This document shows, one piece after another, positions 33,701 through 45,834 of a DNA stretch of 64,000 nucleotides. The stretch lies in assembly GCA_039000515.1 (NCBI GenBank), contig JBCFYV010000012.1, forward strand, positions 42,348,355 through 42,412,354. The letters run 5' to 3'. The stretch's first letter is position 1. Every line of letters starts with the position of its first letter. Source of the DNA: Timema cristinae. Lineage: Eukaryota; Arthropoda; Insecta; Phasmatodea; Timematidae. The position numbers and the translations under genes are program-made. The notes beneath the pieces were generated by a model that saw nothing but the letters and a program-made list of their open reading frames with translations, was not told where the DNA came from and made no database searches.

Positions 33701-35340
33701 GTGCAAGTACAAATATTATGGTTAGTTACAGACAGTAAATGGATGAAATTAAAAGAGTTAAAATACGATTTATAAAACAACAAAAAATACTGTAATCTTA
33801 AATAAACAATAAACGGTACTTTTCAGGCATCCGTTGGATCACGTAAACGCGTGCGTGCACACTTCACTTACACACACACACATACACATGGCATAGATGG
33901 GTCTTTACTCTAAATGAAAGAAGGAAAAAAAAGAGAAAAAACTGACACTGTCTCATTTATCTACCCCTTTTAATTAAAAAAATAAATAAAAGGAATCTCA
34001 TGGTGTAAAAAGAGAAAAAACAAAAATATTTATAGGAACAATTGCAAAAAATAGTTTAAAAATAAATTATTCATTGAATGTCAATTTTATTACTACATAT
34101 AAAGTTGTGAGGATTAAATATATATTTTTATTTCTTGGATTGATCTACATTTCTCAAATTTGAATCATAAAATAAAATAATTTTGGATGTAAATAAAGAA
34201 GAAAATCTATATATTATAAAACACTTTAATAACTTTCATATCTGAGATAGTTAGTGTTTTAAGTATGGTATTTATAAATATAAAAAATACAAATATTTTA
34301 TTTAGTTTTTTATATTGCTTCACCTTATTCATTTGGGTAATACATATAGGCTACATTTTTATTACAATGAATTGTTGTAGCTGAGGGAAGTATAATTATT
34401 TAGATGACACGATACCCAATAATCCAAACCGTTAATTGATCTTTGCTAATTGGTATTTTTCAAAGCTCATGCCAGAAATCTATGCTGAAACCCTTAGTTC
34501 ACATACAAGTGCACTACCAAATTAACTAAGATGTCTGACTACACAATATTAATAAAGAGATATAATCATTAGATATAAAATTAAAATCAATTTATTTGGC
34601 TCCACATTGTAAGAGCTATACACATTTAATTACAGTAACTGAGCAAGTAATTTGGAAGGTAAAATGTTGAAGTACATTATTGACAAGAAAAATAGTTTGG
34701 GGAACCATCATACAAAATAATAACCCTCAATAAGAAAGCCGGGATTCGAATATCGTGCTCTTCCTGTGATCAGAAATTCAGGCTAGAAGAAATTGACATT
34801 AAGTCTGTATGCCCACTTGTGTGACATATATATATATATATAGCCAGAGAAAAGGAGAGAGAAAAGTGATGACAAAATGAAAGAACTTAAAAAAAATCCA
34901 TTTAACAAGTGAAAGGACGAGACAGAAGTCTTGCACGTGTATTGAAACAACGTGATTAATGGCACTTAAAGCAAAACCTTGTCTTTGAAGTTATCTACGT
35001 TATCGTTCTAACTAACTCATGAAATGAAAGTAAAGTACCTATGTCATATCAAACGATACTAAAATGGAATTTATTTTAATTGGCTATATCAAGCCAATGT
35101 TCAATCCATGTCAAGTGGGCGTCATAAATGAAACTTTATCAAGACGCAAAAAAGATGACTAGGTAAAATATGAAACTCATTTGACTAAGATGATATAGAT
35201 GTATGGGGGCTTATACTATGGGGGGGGGGGGAAGTTGGTGACAATACAGAAGAAAACTTAATTTCTCTTATTATGGTATAAAACATCGTTTGCTTCTATC
35301 ATATAAAAATACTACCCATGTTAGTCCAACACATGCCGCG
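33701..35340. other. AT-rich DNA with small simple repeats
   Basis: No exon is supported. It holds a short TA run near 34828-34842 and a G10 run near 35221-35230. GGGATTCGAATATCG near 34740 is a lone B-box-like string. A TAAGTCTGTATGCCCACTTG motif near 34800 resembles one near 31470. Confidence 0.4.
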
Positions 35341-35393
35341 TGCCACCACACACACCACACACACACACACACAACACACACACACACACACAC

Positions 35394-35436
<43 letters not shown>

Positions 35437-35447
35437 ACACACACACC
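35341..35447. repeat. (CA)n microsatellite
   Basis: About 100 bases of CA/ACAC repeat with a few interruptions. Long His/Thr and Cys/Val frames over it are artefacts. Confidence 0.97.
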
Positions 35448-35672
35448 CGGGTCCCTTTCTTATGCGCACCATGTGCAAATTCAATTGCCTTTATACTTTC
35501 CAAACTTATATGTACATATTTTTTTATAATGTGTATTGTGCTATCACAACTTAACTATGATAATCTATGAACGTGTGATTGTGTTTTAAATGTACAAAGA
35601 ATATAAAGCAAAAATAAAATATCTAATAAAAAACCTCAACATTTTGATTACACTCTAGATGTAGCATTTGAT

Positions 35673-35830
35673 ATTACTCAATGGCATTAGGAAAGTTGAA
35701 AATTTATTGCTGCACTTACAAAATTATGCCCCCTAAACCTATCTTGAGTTAGTTCTATTCAGTCGACCTCATTACACCCTATCTCTTTTGTGTCCATTCT
35801 AATATATTGTATCCGTCCATCTACGTAAAA
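35673..35830 (+). repeat. Dispersed repeat, single-unit copy
   Basis: It matches the flanks and one central unit of the repeat at 1917-3120: CAATGGCATTAGGAAAGTTG, CTATCTTGAGTTAGTTCTAT, ACCTCATTACACCCTATCTC, then ATTCTAATATATTG and CCGTCCATCT. It lacks the minisatellite expansion. Confidence 0.7.
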
Positions 35831-35909
35831 TTTAGTATACAATACATTTAAAATATTTTCCTTCAAGTAGTTGATACCCTTAAACATTCTTAAATAATCA
35901 ACATACAAC

Positions 35910-35991
35910 CTTGTCTTAGCACTAGAGAGCTTGACTGGCGTGCTTTGTTTTACTATTTCTAGTTCACGATTTTGTACGAAGACTGACCAGG
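35910..35991 (-). CDS. Candidate internal coding exon
   Basis: On the minus strand CCTCTTAATACAG precedes an open stretch reading WSVFVQNRELEIVKQSTPVK then LSSAKTR, followed by a weak donor (ACAAG then GTTGTA). Incoming phase 1 and outgoing phase 2. It is phase-compatible with the candidate exon at 38024-38158 upstream on the same strand. The residue composition is protein-like, but the protein is not recognised and the splice signals are only fair. Confidence 0.3.
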
Positions 35992-35999
35992 CTGTATTA

Positions 36000-38020
36000 A
36001 GAGGAGTGTATCGCATGGTGATTTTTAAATGCTTGTTTTCTCATCCTCTCTACAAGAAACTGGTGCAAGATATTTTCTTAAAATGTACCCACCTACCCTA
36101 TACACAGTACCTACTAATGTTGATGAAATTTCTATAAGTCTGATCGGCACGTAAGGGCTATGTGGCACTAACAAAAAAGAACCGTAAATATAATTTTGGA
36201 TTGAAATTTAAAAAAATCCCCATATTTATACAGAGATAATCAAAATATTGCTGTCTAATACAAAATATATTTAACTGTAAACATACCACACCCATGGATA
36301 CACGTAACAGTCTCATATAGTCTAGATTTCCGACAACGACCTACCTCACTATATCCATCCTATAGTGTTTAGCTGGCTCTCCAAATTTATCTATCCTAGA
36401 GCAAGGCTTCATCGACTGCGATGAAGTTTTTCCCTATTCTCAAGACAACCAATCCATTAAAGATATGATCTAGTAGTTATTAGTTGAGATTCTCTGATAC
36501 AGGTGTATCGTCAAGATCGCATGATGCTCGCTCGTCAATAGGTTATTATATAATATTCTCAGCATAATGGTAACTCAGCACTGCTTGACTTCCAAGGTGG
36601 ATTAACATTTCACCAGAGCCATCCTATAATAATATGCTTTTACAGAATTTAGTAGTTTGGTTCTATCAACTGGGCATCCTTTAACTTTGGATAGAAAGGC
36701 ACTTTATTGACACTTTTAAGGGTGCACCCTTTGGATATGGGTAAAGTAGCCTTTGTTGAGTGACATAAAATAAATTTAGATTTTCCCTTAAGAGCGTGCA
36801 TGCCTAGCAATTCTATGACACAGTCGGACAGAAACTGTAAATTTACATGAACACTATTGCATGTGGATCATTTCTGATTAAACAATAATAGAGATAAAGA
36901 GTTACTAAACGTTCCTAATACTGACCATTGTTGAAATATTGAATGATAACTAATTAAATAAAAACTGCATTTAAAATGCAATTTTTGACCATTTTAGAAT
37001 GGCTTCGCGGGTAAGCATTGTGCACAAATCTTCATTTTATCCCAATAAGGACTGTAGTTATTAACAAGAAACATTGTTGCTTTCGTCCACCATTGTAACC
37101 ATGGAAAATTTCGGGTAGTCATTCACTGCACTGCACACATTTATTTACCTTTTACTCCCGTAACTCACACGCGCACCCCCTCCCTCACCTTCCCTCACCC
37201 TGCAAAAAACCCCAACACACACGCAGACGTGAGCCGGGAACTATGTTGAGCCTGCTATGATGGAAGCTCTTAAATATGTGCGCTAGATAACACGATCCCA
37301 AAATATATATACAATAAATACTCTCTTTAAATTGAAATTTAAATTGCTCGATTCATTAATTCCAAGTTAGCAAACCCCTTACTCTCGCAAATCATTATTA
37401 TCGAGTTGGAATGCACAGAAGATCAAATAATTTACTTTAACTCTTTTTAATCGCAAAAATTTATAAACAGAACGTCAAACATTTCCATGAGAATTCCCTT
37501 GAAGTGTGCATCACTATTTAACATTGGTATAGACTCTTTAGTAACAACTTCCCGTGACATAGGGAATATATAACTAGATTAAAAAAAAATGTTTATATGG
37601 CTCAAAGTTTAGAATAGTCATCATACCCAGATGAAAAATAGCCTAAGACGACTTTGTTGTTTATACAAATTATTAAGTTTGTAGTAAATTCAAGTGAGAG
37701 ATCAGACGTTTTGTGATTTTTGTGCAACTCTTTAGCTTAATAGATTGTTATGGAAAATTCAATATTTCTTATTATGTGAATTTTGTAATAGTAGCGCTCA
37801 TACATTCTTTGATTAACGTAAGCTGTAAATGTATGACTGTAATACTTGATATTTTAAATAAAGAGAAATGAAATACCAATTGATTTTTGAGAAGTTTTGC
37901 GTTAATATTACCCCAACAAAAACAGCCTCTTTCCTTGTTAGATGATTAATTTAAATAATTCAATTCAATTTAGTATATAATGACACAACGTACAAATTAA
38001 CAACACTAGAACAAATACAT
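36000..38020. other. Unassigned; would be intron if flanking exons are real
   Basis: A less AT-rich patch at about 36290-36620 reads broken coding-like fragments on the minus strand (KNFIAVDEALL, PAKHYRMDIVR) faintly like a piggyBac transposase core, too weak to call. A C-rich patch near 37150-37230 has no clear meaning. Confidence 0.3.
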
Positions 38021-38023
38021 CAC

Positions 38024-38158
38024 CAAGTATGTCTATCCTGTCTATTGATCCATCCCCATGAAATAGTACTGCTCGATTTTCCCGATTATAATTTTTTTTA
38101 TTAGTACTGTGAACCAAACCGTGATACGATGGGTTACTGAATCCCATATCAGCCACAT
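38024..38158 (-). CDS. Candidate internal exon with FxNPxY motif
   Basis: Reading the minus strand, ATGTATTTCATAG is a plausible acceptor. The exon reads VADMGFSNPSYHGLVHST, then NKKNYNRENRAVLFHGDGSIDR and IDIL, before a GGTGATG donor. The GFSNPSY string is a textbook FxNPxY PTB/adaptor-binding sorting motif, as found in cytoplasmic tails of LDL-receptor-family and other endocytic membrane proteins. That role is inferred from the motif alone. Outgoing phase 1 matches the incoming phase of 35910-35991. The unspliced frame would instead continue into a hydrophobic stretch and a stop, which I think is intron. Without transcripts this stays a candidate. Confidence 0.4.
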
Positions 38159-38159
38159 C

Positions 38160-39380
38160 TATGAAATACATTTTAATCTCATTAAGCTTTAATTACTTCA
38201 TTTTTAGGATCTATATACTATTATGCTGGTGTAAACACATTTACAAAACCGTTGCTTACCTTTATTGTGGATATACACGTTATGCTTCAAAGGAATATGT
38301 ATAGGAGGTGTGGTGGTTTACATTGTGTGGCTATCCATCAGTTTAAATAATCATAAACTTTGTTGTACTATTTTTGACATTGCTATTACAACTAACAGAG
38401 ATTAAACGTAAAATAAGGTATGTTTTGAAAGAACAGACTTATAATATCTAAAGAAACGGTTGAAGGTAAAACAATCAAATATATGAAATTAATGACAAAA
38501 CGTTCATTTTGTAAATTGATTACTTATTGTTACGTTAGGTTTTCTTAATAACAATAAAAAATCAAACAATAAAAGATGTCTACTTTATCATTGTGGTATT
38601 TCTTGTGGGTATGGCATTTCTGAAGCTTAAAAAATACACACACAAAAAATCCATAGTTATCTTAAAAAATTATGGAGAGGCTTGTTAAAATGTAAACATT
38701 TGTTTTGGAAATACTAGTTTCATATTCATTTCTAAACAATTTTTTTATCCCACAACTGCAATATTTCGTATGAAATGTCTTTGAATTGGGAGATTCTTTA
38801 CACTATTATTATTATAATAATTATTTTATTAATAATAATAATTCCAAATATAAAACTTTTAATAAAAAGTTTCCAGTCCAATAAAAACATGAATACAACT
38901 TTATTTGGGCTGGAATCTTAATAAAACAGGATTTATCTACGAGGGAAGTCGACTCAAGGTAAGTGGTTTTTGCAGTATTTATAGCAATACATTGTCTTTT
39001 GCCAAAATAAATAAAATATTTCTCTAGTAGAAACATACAGTTTAATTTTATTCAAATGGTGATATCTACAGTTATTGTATATCTGTCATGAGCATAGCAG
39101 CATTAGATGAGAAACTTTTTAAATGAAGAAACAAAGTTGTCTTGCAATTCTTGGGCAACATTGAGAGATTTCAAGGAACTGTTGATATTACCATATGCAG
39201 ACAATTTGATTCTATGAAACTAATAAAGAAATATTTGATTTATTTCGAAAAAACAAAATTCTATATAAAAAATGCAAAAAGACTGCCCTTAACTCAACTT
39301 CCACTACTCCCCATCATAAGGTTCTTACCCTAACTCATAATAGCAGAATATTTTAGTTATATTTAAGGTATTTGACCATA
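38160..39380. other. AT-rich DNA, nothing assigned
   Basis: No exon or repeat end is supported. A short AT/TTA-rich simple stretch lies near 38795-38840. Confidence 0.5.
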
Positions 39381-39384
39381 TCTT

Positions 39385-39790
39385 AAGATTTAGTCACTTT
39401 TCAAAATTCCTCGTTTGACCAATAACTTCAAAAACCTTTCAGACAATTCCTCCCATTGTGAAAATAGAATTTCATTATCCATGGGGAAAAAACAATGACG
39501 TCTTAATGTTTCTCTCCGTAAAGTGTCATCCGCAGTTAAAAACACTTCTTTAAGAAATCAATATGCAAATCTAGTGACTACTGAGTTTTAAAGCTGACAA
39601 GTCTTTGGATATCAGCTTGTCTCCACTCTCATCACCATGGGGGTTGGGAGCTATAGGCCATTCCACTCTCAAATTGCAGTACAGGCTCTTATGGACTATT
39701 ACCATCTCTTTCCAACCCATTGGTTTCTCCGTAAGCGCTGTCGATTTTCTAACAAGGGAGTTGCCATTTTGTATCTTAAATTTAAAAGTC
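39385..39790 (-). pseudogene. Broken coding-like island, unknown
   Basis: This stretch is less AT-rich than its flanks. On the minus strand three fragments look like protein: RVEWPIAPNPHGDESGD (about 39605-39680), FLKEVFLTADDTLRRETLRR, then FPMDNEILFSQWEELSERF (about 39430-39560). They lie in different frames with stops between. It could be a transposon or retroposed-gene relic, or exons joined by short introns. I do not recognise the protein. Confidence 0.25.
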
Positions 39791-39799
39791 GTTATTTCT

Positions 39800-40519
39800 A
39801 TGAAATAAGCATGGCATATTAATGAACATACATTTATGCATCTTGTGAAATCAATTTAAACCACCATAGATGTTTTTAAATATCTTTTTTTTTTCAAAAT
39901 ATTAAAATATGCATTATGTCAAAGTTTCACGAGGTTCCAAATGTATCACGTCAAAAGTCTAGTTCCAATTGTGTGGAAAAGCCAGTAATTTTATGGTGGC
40001 TGTTATAGTAGTTATGACCAACGTCTGCAGAGTCTGAAAGTAATATATTTATTAATGCTATAAAAAAATTAAAACGTATTATACCTCCTGAAATATTTAA
40101 AGTAAAACATGAAAAAGTTGTCTTGTTGGAAACTTTTCTTCTTTTGATTTTGCTTAGGTACATTATGTTGAAGAAATTATAAGAAAAGCTCAAATTTATT
40201 TAAAAAAACAACTATGGGCCAATATCACACCCCATTTATGTTTGATAGAATTTTGAAGTTGAAGAGGGTGAAGTTCACTTTAAGCTTTGTCCGGTCTTGA
40301 AGAGCAGTGTAGCGTTGAGAAGTGTAGCGTTAGTTCATCCCATCCAGATCAAAATTGATATTGTTTCACAAAATAAGGTTCATTCACTATACTCGTCTTC
40401 GTTTGTACTTATAGTTTAGTAAACATGGTTTTATTGTACTTGCCGAGACAATGTTAAAAATTTGAGAATACATTTTATATGCTACTCCAAATTTTATTAT
40501 ACTATGTTTTTGAATTAAG
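39800..40519. other. AT-rich DNA, nothing assigned
   Basis: No supportable structure, apart from a small tandem echo AGTGTAGCGTTGAGAAGTG TAGCGTTAG near 40305-40335. Confidence 0.45.
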
Positions 40520-40524
40520 AAACC

Positions 40525-40810
40525 AGCTACCCACAGAGGTAGGTGGCTGGACAGTCTAAGGTTTTATACTCTCATTCACACTTTGCTACCGCTTCTAATC
40601 AGGCTCAGGTTCGAATCCTGGTCAAATTCACTGACATTAATTAAACACTTTAGAACAGTCGGTAGAGCGTGAGCCAACTGAGATAGAGGTCTGATCTTGG
40701 GATGGTCTGAGATTTATCTTTGGTAAATTGTTGGCTATGGGACTGGATGTTGTGTTTTATTAGTATTAGGGTAGTTTGTAAGTCGTGTGTTGATATAATA
40801 AACGTATTTG
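40525..40810 (+). mobile_element. Two adjacent tRNA-like SINE relics
   Basis: The first has an A-box-like GGTGGCTGGACAGTCTAAGG and a good B box GGTTCGAATCCTGG (to about 40640). The second starts near 40650 with ACAGTCGGTAGAGCGTGAGC and continues with GGCTATGGGACTGGATGTTG and TAGTATTAGGGTAG, as in family E. Confidence 0.5.
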
Positions 40811-40819
40811 AAAAGTACA

Positions 40820-41380
40820 TCCACTTGATACAAAATAATTATCTGAGGTTGATTTTAACAGGTTATTTTTCCATAGTTTCAGGAAAATATTGATGCACAT
40901 ACTCTTAGCCACTTTCCTCGTCCTTTACTCCGTTACAGTATTGATTTAAATCAGTGTAAGATGCTGAAAGTCAAAGAACAGTCTTCAGGAGTAGCACTCG
41001 TTGTAAACATAAATATAACCCTACTGACTTCACACCAATTAATCCTACTGATGACTGTTCTCTTGGAAAAGCAAAACACAGCTGTTTAACATCCATCTAA
41101 GAAGCCTCTCTACAGTTGTGATCCATTATTCTTGTGTTACGGGTACCGGCCATTAATTTGGCACGGGCCTACAGAGTGTGTTTGGTGGTTTAATCGTCAT
41201 TTGTATCAAACGTTTGTTCATATTATATTTTAATTTTTTCCTTATATTTTCAGTAATATATTTTACTTTATATAGGATGATAATTTTATATATTATTTAC
41301 CATTGATTCATAGTGTTTAGTGTTAATTTTTTAAACTATTTATCATGGAAACGGTAACAATGGAATTGCAAATACTCCCT
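40820..41380. other. Unassigned DNA before transposase relic
   Basis: A string TGTTACGGGTACCGGCC near 41137 could be a transposon end, but no matching inverted partner was found. Confidence 0.35.
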
Positions 41381-41387
41381 AATACAC

Positions 41388-42007
41388 CTGATTGATAATA
41401 CAGCCTATCACATCAGAAGGTGTGAAGTGATCCCGACCACATTATGGCGTAAAGCTCAAATAGCTGAGTGGCTTATCCATAAGAACATTGATGTTGATGA
41501 CGGAATGTTGAAACCGGGAAATGCTGTATTTGGTTTCGCAACACAAACAAAAATTTGAAAAATACAAAGTGGATGAGATGGCGAAGGCGGTGGATTGACA
41601 AGTCATTTGTTTGCCTCCGTATCATTGTGAACTTAACCCTATAGAGATGATGTGGGCTTAGGTAAAAACATTTATTAAAACGAACAAAGCTAGTTTTAAG
41701 GTTAAAGATATGATGTCCTTAATATCTGCCACGTATGAAAAGGTTTCTGTAGATAACTGATTAAATTATGTAAATCACGTCAAAAAAAATTGAAAATGAC
41801 ATGTGGAAAGCAGATGAGCTGCAGGATGACGATAAGCAGTTTTTAATAAGATTAACTTTATCATACTCATCGTCCCCTGTGTCATCTCCTCCACCCATAA
41901 ATCCACCTACACACTCTCAAAACTTTGAGATACCTGGACCATCCACTAAACACCACTTCACAATTGATGGAGTCACGCCCTTGTGTGGGTACAGCGATGA
42001 AGCATAA
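41388..42007 (+). pseudogene. Tc1/mariner-superfamily DDE transposase, C-terminal half
   Basis: The preserved part is the catalytic C-terminal half. It starts with LIDNTAYHIRRCEVIPTTLW, where IDN holds the second catalytic Asp. RKAQIAEWLIHKNIDVDDGM follows. A +1 shift leads into EMLYLVSQHKQKFEKYKVDE, then ICLPPYHCELNPIEMMWA at 41605-41658, where NPIE holds the last catalytic acid. VKTFIKTNKASFKVKDMM comes next, then, after another shift, ENDMWKADELQDDDKQFLI and an acidic/Pro tail to TAA. This layout (RKADI-x-WL, LPPYHCELNPIE, HVKKIE-x-x-W) is characteristic of arthropod IS630/Tc1-mariner-type DDE_3 transposases. In-frame TGA (41596) and TAG (41659) and two shifts disable it. The N-terminal DNA-binding half is absent. 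Confidence 0.9.
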
Positions 42008-42009
42008 GG

Positions 42010-42814
42010 TTTTTTTTTTAGGTTTAAACTAATATGTTATTTACGCTACATAAAAGGCTTAAATGTGCCTTAAATATATTTTAGAATCCCCCTGCTTTAT
42101 AATTACCAGTATTTTAATTTATAAAACTTATATTAATTTTTTTATTATTGTTATTATTGAGTTATAGCTTTTACTATAGTAAAGATGAATTAGGTAGGCC
42201 TAATTGTTTATAAAAAGTGCACACAGATTCACATGCAAACAGGGAATATTTTTGTATAAACCTATGTATTTGGGAAGACCATCTTTGAAAGGATTCGATC
42301 TCCAACCTATTCATTGTAGGTGACAGTGTACAGTGTATATAAAATTGACATTAATATGTTAATAAACAGAATAATACACAATTTTTGACAGCCCAAACTT
42401 CAAATTGATTGCCAAAGCGTGTATAAAGTTTGTATAATTGGCTGATTTTGAATGTAAAAGTTGTCCATCTGTTTCGAGTGGGTGAGATCTGGCAACTGCG
42501 TGCTCCATAAGACCTGTACTGCAGAGTAAGAGTGAAACGGACTATAGAAGAGGTAGAAGGTTCCACCTTTATCGAGACATACTGTAGAGTGAGTGAACTC
42601 AAGGAAACAAAATAAAAATTCAGCTTTCCAGCTCCAAAAGGAGCATTAACAATTTTTGGGGGGAATCTATATATTTAAAAAATTAAGAAATTCTTTTAGA
42701 CAATGCTTCAAACATATATTTATTATTTAAAACCATTATTATTTTAAAATTATTTAAAGATAGGAATAATGAATTTAAGATAAAAATTAAAATAGTTCAC
42801 TACATATTATTACT
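42010..42814. other. Unassigned, one less AT-rich patch
   Basis: The patch at 42380-42600 has an open minus-strand frame of 83 codons without a recognisable domain. It could be another transposon fragment. Confidence 0.3.
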
Positions 42815-43035
42815 TACTCAGTCAATGGCATTAGAACGTGAACGTTCATTACAGCACTAACAAAGTACGCTACCTATCCATATCTTAAGCTAGTTCTATC
42901 CAGTCCACCTCACTACACCTTATCGCTTTCATGTCCATTATAACGTTATCCTCCCATCTGCGACTAGGTGTTTCTAGTGGTCTCTTCCCATTGGGTTTTT
43001 CAATCCGTGTCCTGAACAAGGTTCCAGATTCTTCC
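42815..43035 (+). repeat. Dispersed repeat, single-unit copy
   Basis: It shares CAATGGCATTAGAACGTG, CAGCACTAACAAAGTACGC, CTTAAGCTAGTTCTATCCAG, CCACCTCACTACACC and CGTTATCCTCCCATCTG with 1917-3120, in the same order, with one central unit only. It ends shortly before the mariner derivative at 43149. Confidence 0.75.
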
Positions 43036-43148
43036 TTTCATGCTATATGTCCTGCAGGGACTAACTATAAAGTTAGCTTCCACGTACAACCATTAAACTG
43101 ATTATCGTTCATCCACCATATCCACAAGTAGGCTCAGGGCTCAAACCT

Positions 43149-44663
43149 ATTATGAACATATACAACGTATATCTATAACATTGCATCAAAATTTGGCAGG
43201 CTATTCCTTGGGTGAAAATAGAATAATTCACATCAGCAACCTAGGGTCCATATTGAATATTAAGGGTGGTATACACCCCTAAACATAGAGCTAAAAACGA
43301 CTATTGTGTGAAATATTATGAAAACTGATTAAGATATTACAATGAATCTTTGTATACTACTTATTGAAACCTTGATCATTAATAAACTAAATGTGCTGTT
43401 GCCGTTACCCCACCCCATGATGTACAAAAGGGGGGGGTTGTAACATTTTTTTCTGCAATAAAATATGACAAAGTAAGTATTACTAAATTGTACTTAATAT
43501 TACAAAACAAGGATTAAAAATTATCAAAAAAAGGTGTCTGGGAGAAACTGTCTATCTTTTCCCTTTTCCGAGATAATCATGCATGTTTGATTTCAAAGAC
43601 AAGTGTTAATTCCTGCCAGTTAGGCAACCAGTATAGCTGTTACGTAGCCACCACGCTCTCCTTAGCTTAATACGTTGGACTTCTTTCTGTGGGTATTTTT
43701 CAAAGCTTTGGTGTACGAGACAGCCATTGAATCCGAGAAAGACCTGTTAGCGAGGATAGGTGCTGCATGTGATAAATTTCAAGAAACACCACGTGTTTTT
43801 GAAAGATAATGCCAGTCATTGATACGCCTTCTCAATTATTGCAATGACGTTAGGAGCCACTATTTTGAACACTTGCTATGAATCTGCTTTTGAAGCTAGG
43901 AATTAAAATATACAAGAACTACTACGGTTAGTATTTCTTAATTTAGCTTTCAATACTCCAGTGAGTGTAATGATTAAAATCCCACCCAAGTGTAAACTGT
44001 GAAAGCATAACTTACTAATGTTATAAATAGCAACACATCGGAGCTTATCAAGAAGGAAAAGTATCTGAGTATCTCCATCATTACACACAAACCAGCCTTG
44101 TTTACCAAATTTACGTGATACATAGTCACACGTGCCGGTAAAAATTGTTAAAGACTGCAGTGCGAAGTAACACTGCGATTCTGGCTGCCTATCTGGCAGG
44201 CATTTACACTTGTCTCTGAGCTCAAACTTGTGTGATTATCTCCAAAACGGAAAAAGCAAGACAGTTTCTCCGAAGCACCTTTTTTGTTAATTTTTAATCC
44301 TTGTTTTGTAATCTTAAGTAAAACTAGTAATAATTACTCTGACATATTTTATTGCAGAAAAAGGTGTTACAACCTCCCCTTTTTTACTTGATGGGGGTGG
44401 GTAACGGTAATAGCACATTTAGTTTATTAATGATCAAGGTTTCAATAAGTAGTATACAATGATTCGTTGTAATATCTTAATCAGTTTACATAATATTTCA
44501 CACAATAGTCGTTTTTAGCTCTATGTTATGGGTGTATACCACCCGAATATTCAAGATGGACCCTAGGTTGCTGATGTGAATTATTCTATTTTCACCCAAG
44601 GAATAGCCTGCCAAAGTTTGATGCAATGTTTTAGATACACGTTGTATATGTGTGTTCACAATA
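43149..44663 (+). mobile_element. Long-TIR mariner derivative, internally deleted
   Basis: Two inverted arms of about 500 bases (43149-43650 and 44155-44663) pair through shared strings. TTGGCAGGCTATTCC, GGGTGAAAATAGAATAATTC, CATCAGCAACCTAGGGTCC, TGATCATTAATAAACTAAATG and GACAAGTGT...CCTGCCAG occur on the left, and their reverse complements on the right. The arms differ at perhaps one base in ten. The ~500-base centre carries the last part of a transposase. The outermost bases are uncertain and I cannot fix the TA duplication. It is a foldback-like, non-autonomous element. Confidence 0.85.
43699..43881 (+). pseudogene. Mariner-like transposase C-terminal fragment
   Basis: A 61-codon frame reads FKALVYETAIESEKDLLARI, then GAACDKFQETPRVFER, a TAA, CQSLIRLLNYCNDVRSHYFEHLL and a TGA. 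This is the known C terminus of a group of arthropod Tc1/mariner-like transposases (LVYETPIESEEDLLARI...TPRVFERV...FEHLL). Only the internal stop breaks it. Everything upstream, including the DDE core, has been lost, so this element could move only with a transposase from elsewhere. The same C-terminal pattern survives in the MITE at 8322. Confidence 0.85.
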
Positions 44664-45830
44664 TATATACACACAGTTGTCTCGATAGTAAAAATTTGGA
44701 AAGTTAGAGGTTCCGTTTATTCCTAGACTGCCAGGAAAACATAAAATAAAAATGATTATAGTTGCGTGCTGTGAGATGTGAAGGGGGATACTTGATGATG
44801 GGGTTCCTATTGTACAGTCAGCGTATCGTGTATCGCTAATATTCCTTAAGTTCTCTTCGTTTTGTTTTTATAAATTGACATTTTTCTAGGGGTTATTAGA
44901 CTCGAAACTACCCTTCTCTGCTAGATTGTCCAATGTTATTTCTCATAGAAATTTTTTTATAATCAAAGGTAGTCTTGAATGCTGCCTCCTCAAATTAGAT
45001 AGTTTTTAATGTGTTATATCTGATAAACTAACAAGATAAAACTATTATAAAAGTTATATGCTTACTTGTAGCATATTACTGGTCTATGTGGTTAACTTTT
45101 ATAATGTTTTAATTAATACATTTTATTATAATGACAATTATATTTTATTAAACACATCTTGGGAAACAATGTCTTCTCTCTCTCTGTTGAGATTTTGTGA
45201 TTGTGAATACATACCCTTTATACCTTTATTAAATATTATTATTTCTTTTTTTTCAGTTATCAAAGCTATGTTAATATAGAAAAAATACTAATGAGCTATT
45301 TAAGTTGTATTTCTTTCTATAAGAGTCTTTGAATTATCAGTTTACTCTTGTAAATTGACGTGTCGCACTTGAAGCACTCCTAGTGAAGAAAGTATTGAAA
45401 TAAATCATTTGTTGGAAATTACCAAAATGTGTTACTAACTACAAATATTTTATTTACGTGAATTTTGTTAGTAAGAAATTTAATATTTTACTATTGAAGC
45501 GATGTGGGCAATGCCTTATGATTTCAAAACACTTAGTAGAAAATCGTTTGGCTATACTAATTTTATAACCATTACATAATCTTGTTTACTTTAACATATT
45601 CAATAAAATAGGGGCTTACGCTTTAACAGTAATGATCTGACTGCAGAGGGGATAGGTACTGTGTTTATAATGTTTTAAATTTGTAAGCCGTGATAAAATC
45701 AGTAAGTTCATAAAGTATATTTTAAAAGCCACAAATATGTAAAAAAGAGTCAAAGTTTATAGTTCGCTCACTTCTCTCTCTACCCGCATTAGGAAGCACA
45801 CATCACAAAGGCTTTCAAGCTACTCATCAA
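44664..45830. other. AT-rich DNA, nothing assigned
   Basis: No exon or repeat could be supported. The 73-codon frame at 45058-45279 is hydrophobic and low in complexity. Confidence 0.5.
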
Positions 45831-45834
45831 ACTT

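Noticed and set aside
35290..35570. His/Thr-rich and Cys/Val-rich frames
   Set aside because: They arise from the CA microsatellite.
36290..36620. piggyBac transposase relic
   Set aside because: Only two short fragments resemble it and they are out of frame; not strong enough to call.
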